Shown: positions 1 through 7,290 of the stretch, in pieces
Position numbering within the stretch: the first letter of the stretch is position 1
How the letters are laid out: the number at the start of each line of letters is the position of its first letter
Assembly (NCBI RefSeq): GCF_004803465.1
Contig: NZ_SRSF01000003.1
Span: forward strand, 124,001 to 188,000
Direction of reading: 5' to 3'
Origin: Neolewinella litorea
GTDB taxonomy: Bacteria; Bacteroidota; Bacteroidia; Chitinophagales; Saprospiraceae
Length of the DNA: 64,000 nt
Position numbers and translations under genes: made by a program
The notes under the pieces: model-generated
What the model saw: only the letters and a program-made list of their open reading frames with translations
Database searches by the model: none
Told to the model about the DNA's origin: nothing

Positions 1-483
1 GATACGGATTTCGTCGGCACCGACGGCACCAATGGGGGCCGGTACACGCTGGTGCAATGTGTTGAACTGGCTACCGCGCTGTGGCCAGGTGGCGGGCGAC
101 CCTATATCGTCTGCACGGGGGGTGAGCCCCTCCTGCAACTCGATGTTCCCCTGATCGAGGCCCTGCAGGCGGCCGGATTCGAGGTGGCGGTCGAGACAAA
201 CGGCACGTTGCCGGTTCCTGCGCAGATCGATTGGGTATGCGTGAGCCCGAAAGCCGATGCCCAACTCGCCGTATCCGGCGGCGACGAACTCAAGCTAGTC
301 TACCCCCAATCCGAGCCCACGGCCCGTCCCGAACGCTTCGAATCGCTCGCATTCACTCACTTTTTTCTGCAGCCCAAAGACGAGGTCGGCCAAAACCACC
401 TACCGGCCACCGTCGCCTACTGTCTTCAGCACCCCCGGTGGAGGGTTAGCCTGCAAACGCATAAGATCATGGGAATTGAATAG
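1..483 (+). CDS. queE: 7-carboxy-7-deazaguanine synthase QueE (3' part)
   Basis: Radical SAM enzyme that contracts 6-carboxy-tetrahydropterin to 7-carboxy-7-deazaguanine in the queuosine/preQ0 pathway. The frame is open from base 1, so the N-terminus, including most of the CX3CX2C iron-sulfur motif, lies outside the window. The first visible residues, DTDFVGTDG, match the segment that directly follows that motif in long QueE proteins. The GGEP motif is at visible residues 40-43, VETNGT at 64-69, VSPK at 81-84, and the QTHK motif lies near the C-terminus (residues 152-155). The 160 visible residues are consistent with the last three quarters of a protein of about 210 residues. The motifs make the assignment firm; only the start is unknown. 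Confidence 0.93.
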   Translation, partial: DTDFVGTDGTNGGRYTLVQCVELATALWPGGGRPYIVCTGGEPLLQLDVPLIEALQAAGFEVAVETNGTLPVPAQIDWVCVSPKADAQLAVSGGDELKLVYPQSEPTARPERFESLAFTHFFLQPKDEVGQNHLPATVAYCLQHPRWRVSLQTHKIMGIE

Positions 484-607
484 CGAGCTGAAAACAGGCT
501 TATTTAGTCTGTTTATAAACAGCGGTGTTTCAGTGGTTTAGCCGAACAATAAATGGCCGAAAGGCTTTTTATCAGTGTATCTTTCAACCAGCTAAACTAA
601 TAATGAC

Positions 608-817
608 ATGGAACCTACCTGCAAAAACTGTAATCACTGGGAACACGAAGCTCCCGCTGTGCAAAACCGCGAAAATTTCGGCGAGTGTGAAGTACTCAGC
701 GAAAGCGGTATGAAGTACGTACTTCCTGTACTGCAAAATCAATCCGCCCCCACCGGCGCTGAATTCCTGACCGAAGCCAACTTCGGCTGCAACCACTTCT
801 CTCCCGGCCGCGGCTAG
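608..817 (+). CDS. small Cys-containing protein, unknown function
   Basis: A 69-residue protein with a CxxC pair at the N-terminus (CKNC, residues 5-8), a third Cys in GECEV and a fourth in FGCNHF near the C-terminus. This C-x2-C ... C ... GC-x2-F spacing recurs in small bacterial and phage proteins thought to bind a metal, but the role is not known. No signal peptide or membrane segment is visible. A -7-like element TATCTTTC at 578-585 lies 22 bases before the ATG. A strong hairpin terminator follows at 840-870. It sits 124 bases after queE and is probably a separate transcription unit. Metal binding is an inference from the four cysteines. Confidence 0.7.
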   Translation: MEPTCKNCNHWEHEAPAVQNRENFGECEVLSESGMKYVLPVLQNQSAPTGAEFLTEANFGCNHFSPGRG

Positions 818-839
818 GCGAGCATTTTTATCCAAATCA

Positions 840-870
840 AAGCCACGCAACCCAAGGGGTTGCGTGGCTT
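840..870. terminator. bidirectional hairpin terminator
   Basis: A perfect 14-bp inverted repeat (840-853 with 857-870) with a 3-base loop lies between the convergent small Cys gene and the gabD-like gene. The T-run after the stem is weak on both strands. The position between two convergent stop codons supports a shared terminator. Confidence 0.8.
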
Positions 871-891
871 TGTCGTTGTTGGCAGTTGGGG

Positions 892-2358
892 TCAGAGCGC
901 CTCACCGATCCCACCCCAGCACAGATACTTGACCGTCAGATAATCCTCCAGGCCGTACTTGGATCCTTCCCGACCAAAGCCGCTTTCCTTCACCCCACCG
1001 AAGGGTGCCACCGTCGTGGATATCAACCCCGTATTGATGCCCACCATCCCGTACTCCAGGGCTTCCGCTACCCGCCAGATGCGGGCGTGGTCGCGACCAT
1101 AAAAATAGGCGGCCAGGCCATAGGGGGTATCGTTGGCCTGGGCCACCACTTCCGCCTCCGTGTCAAAGCGGAATACCGGAGCCACAGGGCCAAAAATCTC
1201 TTCCCGCGCCAGCTCCATTTCGCCGTTCGCGTGAAGCAACAAGGTGGGCGCGTAGCACAACTCACCCGCGGCCGACCGCCGGCCACCGCAGGCTACTTCG
1301 GCACCCTTGTCGATGGCGTCAGCGACCATACGCTCTACCTTTTCTAAAGCAGCGCGGTTGATCAGGGGGCCGATGTCGGTGCCCGCTACGGTTCCCGACC
1401 CTACTTGCAAGTTTTCTACTGCGGTTTTCAACGCCGCCACGAAGTCTGAGTAGATGCCCGACTGTACAAAGATCCGGTTGGCACAGACGCAGGTCTGCCC
1501 CCCATTGCGGTATTTGGAAACCATGGCACCCGCGACCGCGCCCTCCAGATCCGCATCGTTAAAGACGATGAAGGGGGCATTCCCACCCAGTTCCATAGAT
1601 AGGCGTTTCAGGGTGCCGGCGGACTGCTCCATCAGCTTTTTTCCCGTGGCGGTACTCCCCGTAAAGCTCAGTTTCCGGATGCGGGGGTCGCTCGTCAGTA
1701 TCCGGCCGACCTCGGTGGGGCGACTACTGGTCACAACGTTCAATACACCAGGGGGAAGGCCCGCTTCGGCCGCCAGATAGGCCAGCGCCAGTGCACAGAG
1801 GGGCGTGTCTTCCGCGGGCTTTACCACTACCGTACAGCCCGCCGCCAGTGCCGGGGCCACCTTGCGGGTGATCATGGCCACGGGAAAGTTCCAGGGCGTA
1901 ATGGCGGCCACCACCCCCACCGGCTGCTTGATGGTCAGGATGCGCGTGTCGGTGCGGTGACTCGGCACCACGTCGCCGTAAGCGCGGCGCCCCTCCTCGG
2001 CGAACCACTCGATGAAGGATGCTCCGTAAGCTACTTCGCCCCGCGCTTCGGCCAAGGGTTTCCCCTGCTCAGTGGTCATGACGAGGGCCAGGTCATCCTG
2101 GTGCTCGTGCAGCAAATCAAACCACCGTCGCAGTACCCGGGACCGATCGCCCGCCGTGCGCTTGCTCCACTCCGGGAAAGCCGTGTGTGCCGCCTCCACT
2201 GCTCTGCTGGTTTCCGCAGCACCCAGGTCGGCAACTTGGGTGATGAGGTCGCCCGAGAAAGGATCGATGACGGGAAAGGTGGTGCCATTGTCGGCCGGGG
2301 TCCACTGTCCGTTGACGTAGGCGGTAGATTGCAGGAGCTGGGGGTGCTGGAGGTCCAT
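892..2358 (-). CDS. gabD: NAD(P)-dependent succinate-semialdehyde dehydrogenase family
   Basis: Aldehyde dehydrogenase of 488 residues, most like GabD, which oxidises succinate semialdehyde to succinate at the end of GABA breakdown. Visible hallmarks are TPWNFP (154-159), the cofactor-binding Lys in VVVKPAE (Lys180), FTGST (232-236), the general base Glu256 in MELGG and the catalytic Cys290 in GGQTCVCANR. The second Cys (292) next to the catalytic one is typical of GabD-type enzymes. Length is normal for the family. The protein is cytosolic and there are no GABA transaminase or transporter genes beside it, so the true substrate could be another semialdehyde. It is transcribed divergently from the PfpI-family gene, with 94 bases between the starts. 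Confidence 0.87.
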   Translation of the reverse strand: MDLQHPQLLQSTAYVNGQWTPADNGTTFPVIDPFSGDLITQVADLGAAETSRAVEAAHTAFPEWSKRTAGDRSRVLRRWFDLLHEHQDDLALVMTTEQGKPLAEARGEVAYGASFIEWFAEEGRRAYGDVVPSHRTDTRILTIKQPVGVVAAITPWNFPVAMITRKVAPALAAGCTVVVKPAEDTPLCALALAYLAAEAGLPPGVLNVVTSSRPTEVGRILTSDPRIRKLSFTGSTATGKKLMEQSAGTLKRLSMELGGNAPFIVFNDADLEGAVAGAMVSKYRNGGQTCVCANRIFVQSGIYSDFVAALKTAVENLQVGSGTVAGTDIGPLINRAALEKVERMVADAIDKGAEVACGGRRSAAGELCYAPTLLLHANGEMELAREEIFGPVAPVFRFDTEAEVVAQANDTPYGLAAYFYGRDHARIWRVAEALEYGMVGINTGLISTTVAPFGGVKESGFGREGSKYGLEDYLTVKYLCWGGIGEAL

Positions 2359-2452
2359 TTAGCGGGAATTATAGGGAGCGGGATAGAAACCGAACAACAC
2401 AAAGGGCCCAAGGGTAATAGAAATACCTGAAAACAAACAAAAGCAATTAAAT

Positions 2453-3004
2453 ATGCAACTCGACAATATTAAAGTTGCCGCACTGGCCACTGCCGGATTC
2501 GAAGAAGTAGAATATACCAAACCCCGCAAGGCGCTGGAAGAAGCCGGCGCCACCGTGCACCTGGTGAGCCCGGAGTCCGGCTCCATCAAGGCATGGGACG
2601 GCGACGACTGGGGCGGAGAGTACGAAGTGGACGTGGCCCTTGACCGTGCTGATGCTTCCCGCTACGATGCCCTTTTGCTCCCCGGGGGTGTACTTAGCCC
2701 CGATAGCCTGCGCATCAACGACAAGGCGCTCAGTTTCATCAAATCCTTCTTTCAGGATGACAAGCCCGTTGCCGTCATTTGCCACGGCAGTCAGACGATG
2801 ATATCCGCCGGCCTGGTCAAAGGGCGTACCATGACGGGGTACGTGGCGATTCGGCCGGATCTGGCAAACGCCGGGGCTACCGTAAAGGATGAGGAGGTGG
2901 TAGTGGACGGGAAACTGGTGTCAAGCCGCAATCCCGGCGATATCCCCGCCTTTAATCGGAAAATGATCGAAATCTTCGCCAAGCACACCGTTACGGCCGG
3001 GTAG
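2453..3004 (+). CDS. DJ-1/PfpI family protein (YhbO/PfpI type)
   Basis: A 183-residue single-domain protein of the class I glutamine-amidotransferase-like DJ-1/PfpI superfamily. The nucleophile elbow is AVICHGSQ with Cys110 followed by His111, and an acidic residue at Glu17/Glu18 (FEEVE) fits the position that tunes the reactive Cys. The C-terminal segment SSRNPGDIPAFNRKM is characteristic of the PfpI/YhbO branch. Family members have been described as intracellular proteases, chaperones or glyoxalase/deglycase-like stress proteins, and the sequence alone does not choose between these. It is cytosolic and stands alone between the gabD-like gene and tRNA-Asp. An AT-rich stretch precedes the ATG but no clear ribosome binding site is seen. 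Confidence 0.9.
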   Translation: MQLDNIKVAALATAGFEEVEYTKPRKALEEAGATVHLVSPESGSIKAWDGDDWGGEYEVDVALDRADASRYDALLLPGGVLSPDSLRINDKALSFIKSFFQDDKPVAVICHGSQTMISAGLVKGRTMTGYVAIRPDLANAGATVKDEEVVVDGKLVSSRNPGDIPAFNRKMIEIFAKHTVTAG

Positions 3005-3236
3005 TTTACGGCCGAGGAACACCATCCTGTAGCGGGTCAACAGTCCCTAGAGAACACCCCATACCGTTTCCCGGGCCGCAAACTTTCTCGGTCAAGCGAA
3101 GGGCAAGCCGTATCCCACCGGTATCGACCAACTTCTGTCGGGAGTAAGCTTCTGAATGCCAGCAAACTACTCCGCGCAACACTACCTTAATCGAAAATTT
3201 TGCTCGATTTCCTTGCACCGTCGTTGCGCATGATGG

Positions 3237-3244
3237 TATATTTG
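3237..3244 (+). promoter_or_regulatory. -7 element of the tRNA-Asp promoter
   Basis: TATATTTG matches the Bacteroidota -7 consensus TAnnTTTG exactly and lies 38 bases before the mature tRNA 5' end. A possible -33 TTG is at 3213-3215, with slightly long spacing (21 bases). Confidence 0.6.
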
Positions 3245-3282
3245 CGTCGCAATCGGGCAGGAAGCTGCTCAAGAGCACACCA

Positions 3283-3356
3283 GGTTTGGTAGTTCAGTTG
3301 GTTAGAATGCCGCCCTGTCACGGCGGAGGTCGCGGGTTCGAGTCCCGTCCAGACCG
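3283..3356 (+). tRNA. tRNA-Asp (anticodon GTC)
   Basis: The 74-base cloverleaf has a 7-bp acceptor stem (3283-3289 with 3349-3355, one T-G pair) and a G discriminator at 3356. The 5-bp anticodon stem (3310-3314 with 3322-3326) carries anticodon GTC at 3317-3319. The T-arm contains GTTCGAGTC. CCA is not encoded: the bases after the discriminator are CAA. A TAnnTTTG promoter element precedes it and a hairpin terminator follows directly. Confidence 0.97.
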
Positions 3357-3357
3357 C

Positions 3358-3386
3358 AAAGGGTCTCCCAGTTTGGGAGGCCCTTT
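3358..3386 (+). terminator. terminator after tRNA-Asp
   Basis: A 13-bp stem (3358-3370 with 3374-3386, one T-G pair) with a 3-base loop, followed by TTTGCGTTTT-like sequence. It begins two bases after the tRNA discriminator, so it would end the tRNA transcript. Confidence 0.82.
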
Positions 3387-3432
3387 TGCGTTTTACGCCA
3401 GTCCGTAGCATTTATCCGGCTCACCCTACAGC

Positions 3433-3464
3433 AAAAGGGCTTACCCGTGCGGGTAAGCCCTTTT
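3433..3464. terminator. bidirectional terminator
   Basis: A perfect 14-bp inverted repeat (3433-3446 with 3451-3464) with loop GTGC, flanked by A4 and T4 runs, so it can act on both strands. It lies 35 bases beyond the stop codon of the minus-strand gene at 3499-4020 and probably terminates that gene. It may also back up the tRNA terminator. Confidence 0.8.
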
Positions 3465-3498
3465 GAAGACTGTCCAGTGGTGTAAATTTTCGCCGGGC

Positions 3499-4020
3499 TT
3501 ATTTGAAGAGATTGCCCAATCCGCCGGCGAGGCCCCCGGATTTGTCTCCGTCCTTCTTCCCCCCCAGCATTCCCTTGGTGAGTCCACCCAGCAAGCTGCC
3601 CGCGTCGAGGCCGAGTACCGACATGAGACTACCCTGGTCGATGTCGTCGCTGTCGCCGGCTTCCCGCGTTTGGCCGGCCAGTTTGTTCAGGATCATGGGC
3701 AGGGCGATGCTGGATACCTTTTGCGCCATGGTTTCGGGGATGCCTAGTCGGGAGGTCAGTTTCTGGATGAGTTTTCCGGCGATGCCTTGGTAGACGAGAT
3801 TTTGGGCAAGACCACCCCCGGCGGCTCCACCCGAGGCGCTTTTGACCATGTCGAGTATTCCGCCGATGTTACCTCCGGAAATGGCGCTGGTTACCCCTTC
3901 GTGAATGGACTCCTTAGCCAGGGGAACGGCCTGTTCGGCCTGGGCGGCCCCGAGACCGGTTTTTTCGGTGATGGTGGAAACTACCTGGCCTTTTACGGCG
4001 TCGATGATTGATTCTAGCAT
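3499..4020 (-). CDS. small Gly-rich helical protein, DUF937-like
   Basis: A protein of 173 residues when started at the ATG at 4018-4020; an upstream in-frame ATG would add 13 poorly fitting residues. It is built of amphipathic helices rich in Ala, Gly and Val, with glycine-rich stretches (SGGNIGG, GGAAGGG, LGGLTKGMLGGKK) and a C-terminal GGLAGGLGNLF tail. This composition resembles DUF937/YidB-type proteins of unknown function. No signal peptide or catalytic motif is visible. A terminator (3433-3464) follows. Upstream, on the same strand, is another terminator at 4053-4079, so the gene is probably transcribed alone. The family assignment is tentative. Confidence 0.65.
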   Translation of the reverse strand: MLESIIDAVKGQVVSTITEKTGLGAAQAEQAVPLAKESIHEGVTSAISGGNIGGILDMVKSASGGAAGGGLAQNLVYQGIAGKLIQKLTSRLGIPETMAQKVSSIALPMILNKLAGQTREAGDSDDIDQGSLMSVLGLDAGSLLGGLTKGMLGGKKDGDKSGGLAGGLGNLFK

Positions 4021-4052
4021 AATGTCTGTATTTGGAAAGTAGTATAACAAAA

Positions 4053-4079
4053 AAAGCACTACCGGGAGGGTAGTGCTTT
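4053..4079 (-). terminator. intrinsic terminator (minus strand)
   Basis: An 11-bp stem (4053-4063 with 4069-4079) and a 5-base loop. On the minus strand it is followed by a run of seven T. It lies 24 bases after the stop codon of the gene at 4103-4342. Confidence 0.88.
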
Positions 4080-4102
4080 CTCGTTTGCTGGTCTAGTTTA
4101 TT

Positions 4103-4342
4103 CTAGTAGCAGAGTTGCGGTGCCGGCTCGTTGCGGGCGTACCGCAGGATGGCATTCACAATGCGCTTGCGGGGGCTGAACCGCACCTTGGGCAGACTGG
4201 CCTGGGCTTCGACCAGGCGGGTAAGCTCGGTGACCAGGGCGGGGTCGGCCGCGAGGGCGGCTTCGGTGGCCCGGATCTGATCTCGGTCGGCTTCACCGTA
4301 AACGTAGGCGACTAAATCTTCTTGGGTAAATTGTTGCTTCAT
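4103..4342 (-). CDS. small anti-sigma-like conserved protein
   Basis: A 79-residue protein starting at the ATG at 4340-4342 (MKQQFTQEDLVAYVYGEAD). The pattern is an N-terminal helix with DLVAYVYGE, an acidic/alanine-rich helix ending LAADPALVTEL, then SPRKRIVNAILRYA. It resembles small Bacteroidota proteins whose N-terminal part is like the cytosolic helices of anti-sigma factors. No cysteine/histidine zinc motif and no membrane segment are present, so anti-sigma function is only a guess. The chosen start removes a 15-residue extension rich in Thr, Asn and Leu. A strong terminator follows. Confidence 0.65.
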   Translation of the reverse strand: MKQQFTQEDLVAYVYGEADRDQIRATEAALAADPALVTELTRLVEAQASLPKVRFSPRKRIVNAILRYARNEPAPQLCY

Positions 4343-4433
4343 GGAAAGAGTGCTTGTGTTATTCAAAAGTGTAAGGAAAAGACGCACTGGGGGGGTGAAA
4401 CGTGGTCTCCGCCCAGGCCATTAATGTAGGGAT

Positions 4434-4868
4434 TTATTCCCTAATCCATTTTTGGGTTCTGTACAAACCGGTCCAGTGCCTGCCGCGGACGTACAGCACA
4501 TCGGAATTATCATCTTCGTACCATACCGAAAGGCGGTAGGTAGCTCCCTTCTGGGGGTCAAGGATCGTGCCGCCTTCCCATTCGCCCGGCGAATCGTCGT
4601 CGGCCTGAAGGCCCTCAACGATCACCATGCCCAGGATCGGCTTGTTCTTCTTGCTGCCTTCGCAGGCCTCGCAAACGGCCGTGGTGTTGCCCGTCAGGAT
4701 CTCGGCGACCTTACCATAATATGCGCCACCTTTGGCGTATATCTCAACCACACTCTTGGCTTCTCCCGATTCTTCATCGGTGGTGGTCCACCGTCCTTCG
4801 GGGGTGGCCAACTGCGCAGATAAGTTGCCGAAGGCCACTAAAGAGAGTATGAAAAGTAAGTGTTTCAT
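4434..4868 (-). CDS. exported DUF2147 family protein
   Basis: A 144-residue protein with a Sec signal peptide (MKHLLFILSLVAFGNLSAQ) and predicted cleavage after AQ. The mature part has the DUF2147 pattern: GRWTT near the N-terminus, VVEIY, GKVAEIL, the CEACEG segment, ILGMVIVEGL, GEWEGGTILDPQKGATYR and a C-terminal RGRHWTGLYRTQKW. DUF2147 proteins are periplasmic or exported beta-rich proteins of unknown biochemical role. The ATG at 4866-4868 was chosen because the signal peptide begins there; the longer frame adds nine residues of no signal-peptide character. It is probably its own transcript. Confidence 0.85.
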   Translation of the reverse strand: MKHLLFILSLVAFGNLSAQLATPEGRWTTTDEESGEAKSVVEIYAKGGAYYGKVAEILTGNTTAVCEACEGSKKNKPILGMVIVEGLQADDDSPGEWEGGTILDPQKGATYRLSVWYEDDNSDVLYVRGRHWTGLYRTQKWIRE

Positions 4869-5029
4869 CGCTTTGTTGGTGTTATAACGGGCCATGGGGG
4901 GGGCATGGTGTTGGGTTAAGGTATTTTATTTATTATACCCTTAGACCCGCCTCCAAAGTCGATGATATCCAGAAAACTGGGTGCCGTTTCCGCAACGGTC
5001 GGTCAGTGGCGGAGAAAGGGGCGGATTGA

Positions 5030-6427
5030 TTAGCGACCGGTTACGATCTTCCCTTCCCGGTTGCCGACGGTGATCTTGCGGCTGTCTTCCAGCCAGACTT
5101 GAATCTGGGGGCAGCCGTGGTAGCGCTCGTCCACGTCAATAAAGGTGGAGCCCACTTTTTTCTGAATCCAGTCGCTCAGATATTCTTGCTGCTTTGCATT
5201 ACGGGTAGCGTCCTGGATCTTGGCGTAATCCTGGCTGAGCGTGGCCCGGTGGGGGGAAGTACGCGACTGCAACTGCACAATCCGGAGCAGGGGGTCGCCC
5301 GAAGGCCCGCGAAATTCCAGTACATCGCTCAGTGAATCCAGTTCGAGTTCGTCGATGGCGAAGTATATATCGGGATCCAGGTCGCCAATCTCAAAGAAGG
5401 TATTGCCGCTGGCCGGATTGGACATGCGGCCGTCGTTGTTGTAGCTCTGCACCTTGTCGTAGCCGAACCGCTTGACGGCGTAGCTGAAGTCGAAAGAGTC
5501 AACGCGGATCAAATGGGCGATGCTGTCGAGGAACTGCCGGGATTCCTCCATGTCGGCCTCCGTAATTTCCGGTTGCATCAGGATATGGCTTACGCGGATC
5601 GAGTTGCCCCGGCGCCCTACCAGCTTGATGAGGTGGTAGCCGAATTCGGTTTCCACCACGCCGCTGATCTCTTCCGGGTCCAGGTTGTAGGCCGCGGCCT
5701 CGAACTCAGCCACGAACTTTCCGCGCTTCGTCCAGCCCAGGTCGCCGCCGCCGCGGGCACTGCCGTCGGCACTGAATTGCCGGGCGGCATCCTCGAAGGT
5801 GATCTCCCCGCTCATGATCTGTTCCCGCAGCCCCTCCAGCCGGTCGATGATGGCCTGCTTGGTGGAATCGTTGGCGGTTGGCCGGACGACGAGTTCACCG
5901 ACCTCAACCTCTGAGTTGAAGTAGGGGAGGCTATCGCGGGGGATTTCCGCGAAGAAGTTCTTTACCTCGGCCGGGGTGACTTTAACCTCCCGCACTACGG
6001 AGGCGCGCATCCGGTCGATGGCGAGCTGCTCCCGGAGGTCTTCCCGGAACTGTTCCTTGGTGGCGGTGATGCTCTGTCCGTAGTAATCCTCAAACTGGTT
6101 GATGTCGCCGCCCATATAACTAAGGATACGGTCGATGCGCGCGTTCAGCTGCTGCTCCACCTCGGCGTCGCTCACTTCGATACTGTCTAGCTTAGATTGA
6201 TTGTAAAGCAGTTTGCCCACCAGCGTCTGGTCGAGCATGGCGCAGCGGGCCGCGGGGGGCAGCGGGCCGTTACTTTGCGACTGGGCCAGGGCGTACTGCT
6301 CCTCCAGGTCGGAGAGCAGAATATATTCGCTGCCCACGCGGGCGATCACCTCGTCGATCACGGTGCCCTGTTGGGCGTAGGTACTGGCGGTCAGGAGGCA
6401 CAGCAGTAGGGCGAGGATGTTGTTCAT
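5030..6427 (-). CDS. SurA-type periplasmic peptidyl-prolyl isomerase/chaperone
   Basis: A 465-residue exported protein, the last gene of a three-gene foldase operon. A signal peptide (cleavage near AQ19-20) is followed by a SurA-like N-terminal helical domain (about 24-165) and a parvulin domain (about 173-272). That domain has the typical RQFSADGSARGGGDLGW and ETEFGYHLIKLV motifs. A second, more degenerate parvulin domain begins at IRVSHILM (about 277-385), and a C-terminal helix completes the N-domain fold. SurA helps unfolded outer-membrane proteins cross the periplasm, consistent with the many barrel proteins in this window. Eight bases separate it from the lipoprotein gene upstream. Confidence in the SurA-like fold is high; naming it the sole SurA orthologue is less sure because the operon has related members. 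Confidence 0.9.
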   Translation of the reverse strand: MNNILALLLCLLTASTYAQQGTVIDEVIARVGSEYILLSDLEEQYALAQSQSNGPLPPAARCAMLDQTLVGKLLYNQSKLDSIEVSDAEVEQQLNARIDRILSYMGGDINQFEDYYGQSITATKEQFREDLREQLAIDRMRASVVREVKVTPAEVKNFFAEIPRDSLPYFNSEVEVGELVVRPTANDSTKQAIIDRLEGLREQIMSGEITFEDAARQFSADGSARGGGDLGWTKRGKFVAEFEAAAYNLDPEEISGVVETEFGYHLIKLVGRRGNSIRVSHILMQPEITEADMEESRQFLDSIAHLIRVDSFDFSYAVKRFGYDKVQSYNNDGRMSNPASGNTFFEIGDLDPDIYFAIDELELDSLSDVLEFRGPSGDPLLRIVQLQSRTSPHRATLSQDYAKIQDATRNAKQQEYLSDWIQKKVGSTFIDVDERYHGCPQIQVWLEDSRKITVGNREGKIVTGR

Positions 6428-6435
6428 GGTTCCGA

Positions 6436-7290
6436 TTAACGGTTGGTAAAAAATTCAATGTTGTCGCGGCGGAGCTCCCGTTCGAAGATGTCCTCCCGCG
6501 TCCGCTCCAGTACTTCCCGCTTGCGGGCGTGCAGAATGGCCCGGCGGGCCTGGTTCTCCACGTAACTCAGCGGGGCGATTTCCTTGCGCGGCTTCATTTC
6601 GAAAAGGCGAAAGTAATACCTGTAGGTCCCGTCGAGCTGACTGAACTCCCTTTTCGAGTTCACATTGTCCGCGGTAAGCGTGCCCTCGGGCAGCTGCTGG
6701 GCGATCTCATCGAGGCTGTACCAGGCGGAATCGTTGAGCAAGGCCACCTCCGCGTACCGGCGCGCATAGCGGGCCAGGGCGGCGGTATCCTGGGGTTTTC
6801 CATTGTTCCAGAGGTCCAGGAGGGCTTCCTCGCTGGGCGTAGGGTAGGGCACCCGCATGAAAAGACAACGCACGATCGGCTTTTCAAGTTGGTACTGGTC
6901 CTTGGTAGCCTCGTAAAAGGCTACGAGTTCTTCCTGGGTGATGGTACTGTCGAGCTTGGTGCTCACCAGTTGTTCCTCGTAGCTGCTGCGTACCAGGCTG
7001 GCGCGGTAATCGCGCACCAGTCGGTCGAGGTTGAGGTCGCTCGGGGCGTTCTGTTCGCTTTCCCAAAGCAGGATGGCGTCGCGCGCCCAACGGTTGGCGA
7101 AGGCTTCGATGATGACCGCGCTGTCGGCGGGCGTGGCCCCTTCCGGGAACATGCCCTCCATTTCGGATAGCCGCAATTCGCGCTGGTAGACGCGGGCGAG
7201 TACCGGATCGTCCGGATTGTCCGGCTCCGGCTGGCTGCACCCCAGGGCCAGTAGCAGCCCTGCGACGGCGATTCCGTGGATTTTCCTCAA
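6436..7290 (-). CDS. SurA-like lipoprotein without parvulin domain
   Basis: A lipoprotein of 284 residues in the middle of the foldase operon. The preferred start is TTG at 7290-7288, overlapping the upstream stop codon by four bases. It gives a short signal peptide with lipobox LALGC and an acidic linker (SQPEPDNPDD). An ATG 72 bases upstream would put a polar extension before the signal peptide. The mature part is helical and charged (VLARVYQRELRLSEM, TITQEELVAFYEA, DQYQLEKPIVRCLFMRV) like the N-domain of SurA/PrsA chaperones, but no parvulin signature is visible. It likely acts as a membrane-anchored periplasmic chaperone or partner of its neighbours; this is inferred from context. Confidence 0.82.
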   Translation of the reverse strand: MRKIHGIAVAGLLLALGCSQPEPDNPDDPVLARVYQRELRLSEMEGMFPEGATPADSAVIIEAFANRWARDAILLWESEQNAPSDLNLDRLVRDYRASLVRSSYEEQLVSTKLDSTITQEELVAFYEATKDQYQLEKPIVRCLFMRVPYPTPSEEALLDLWNNGKPQDTAALARYARRYAEVALLNDSAWYSLDEIAQQLPEGTLTADNVNSKREFSQLDGTYRYYFRLFEMKPRKEIAPLSYVENQARRAILHARKREVLERTREDIFERELRRDNIEFFTNR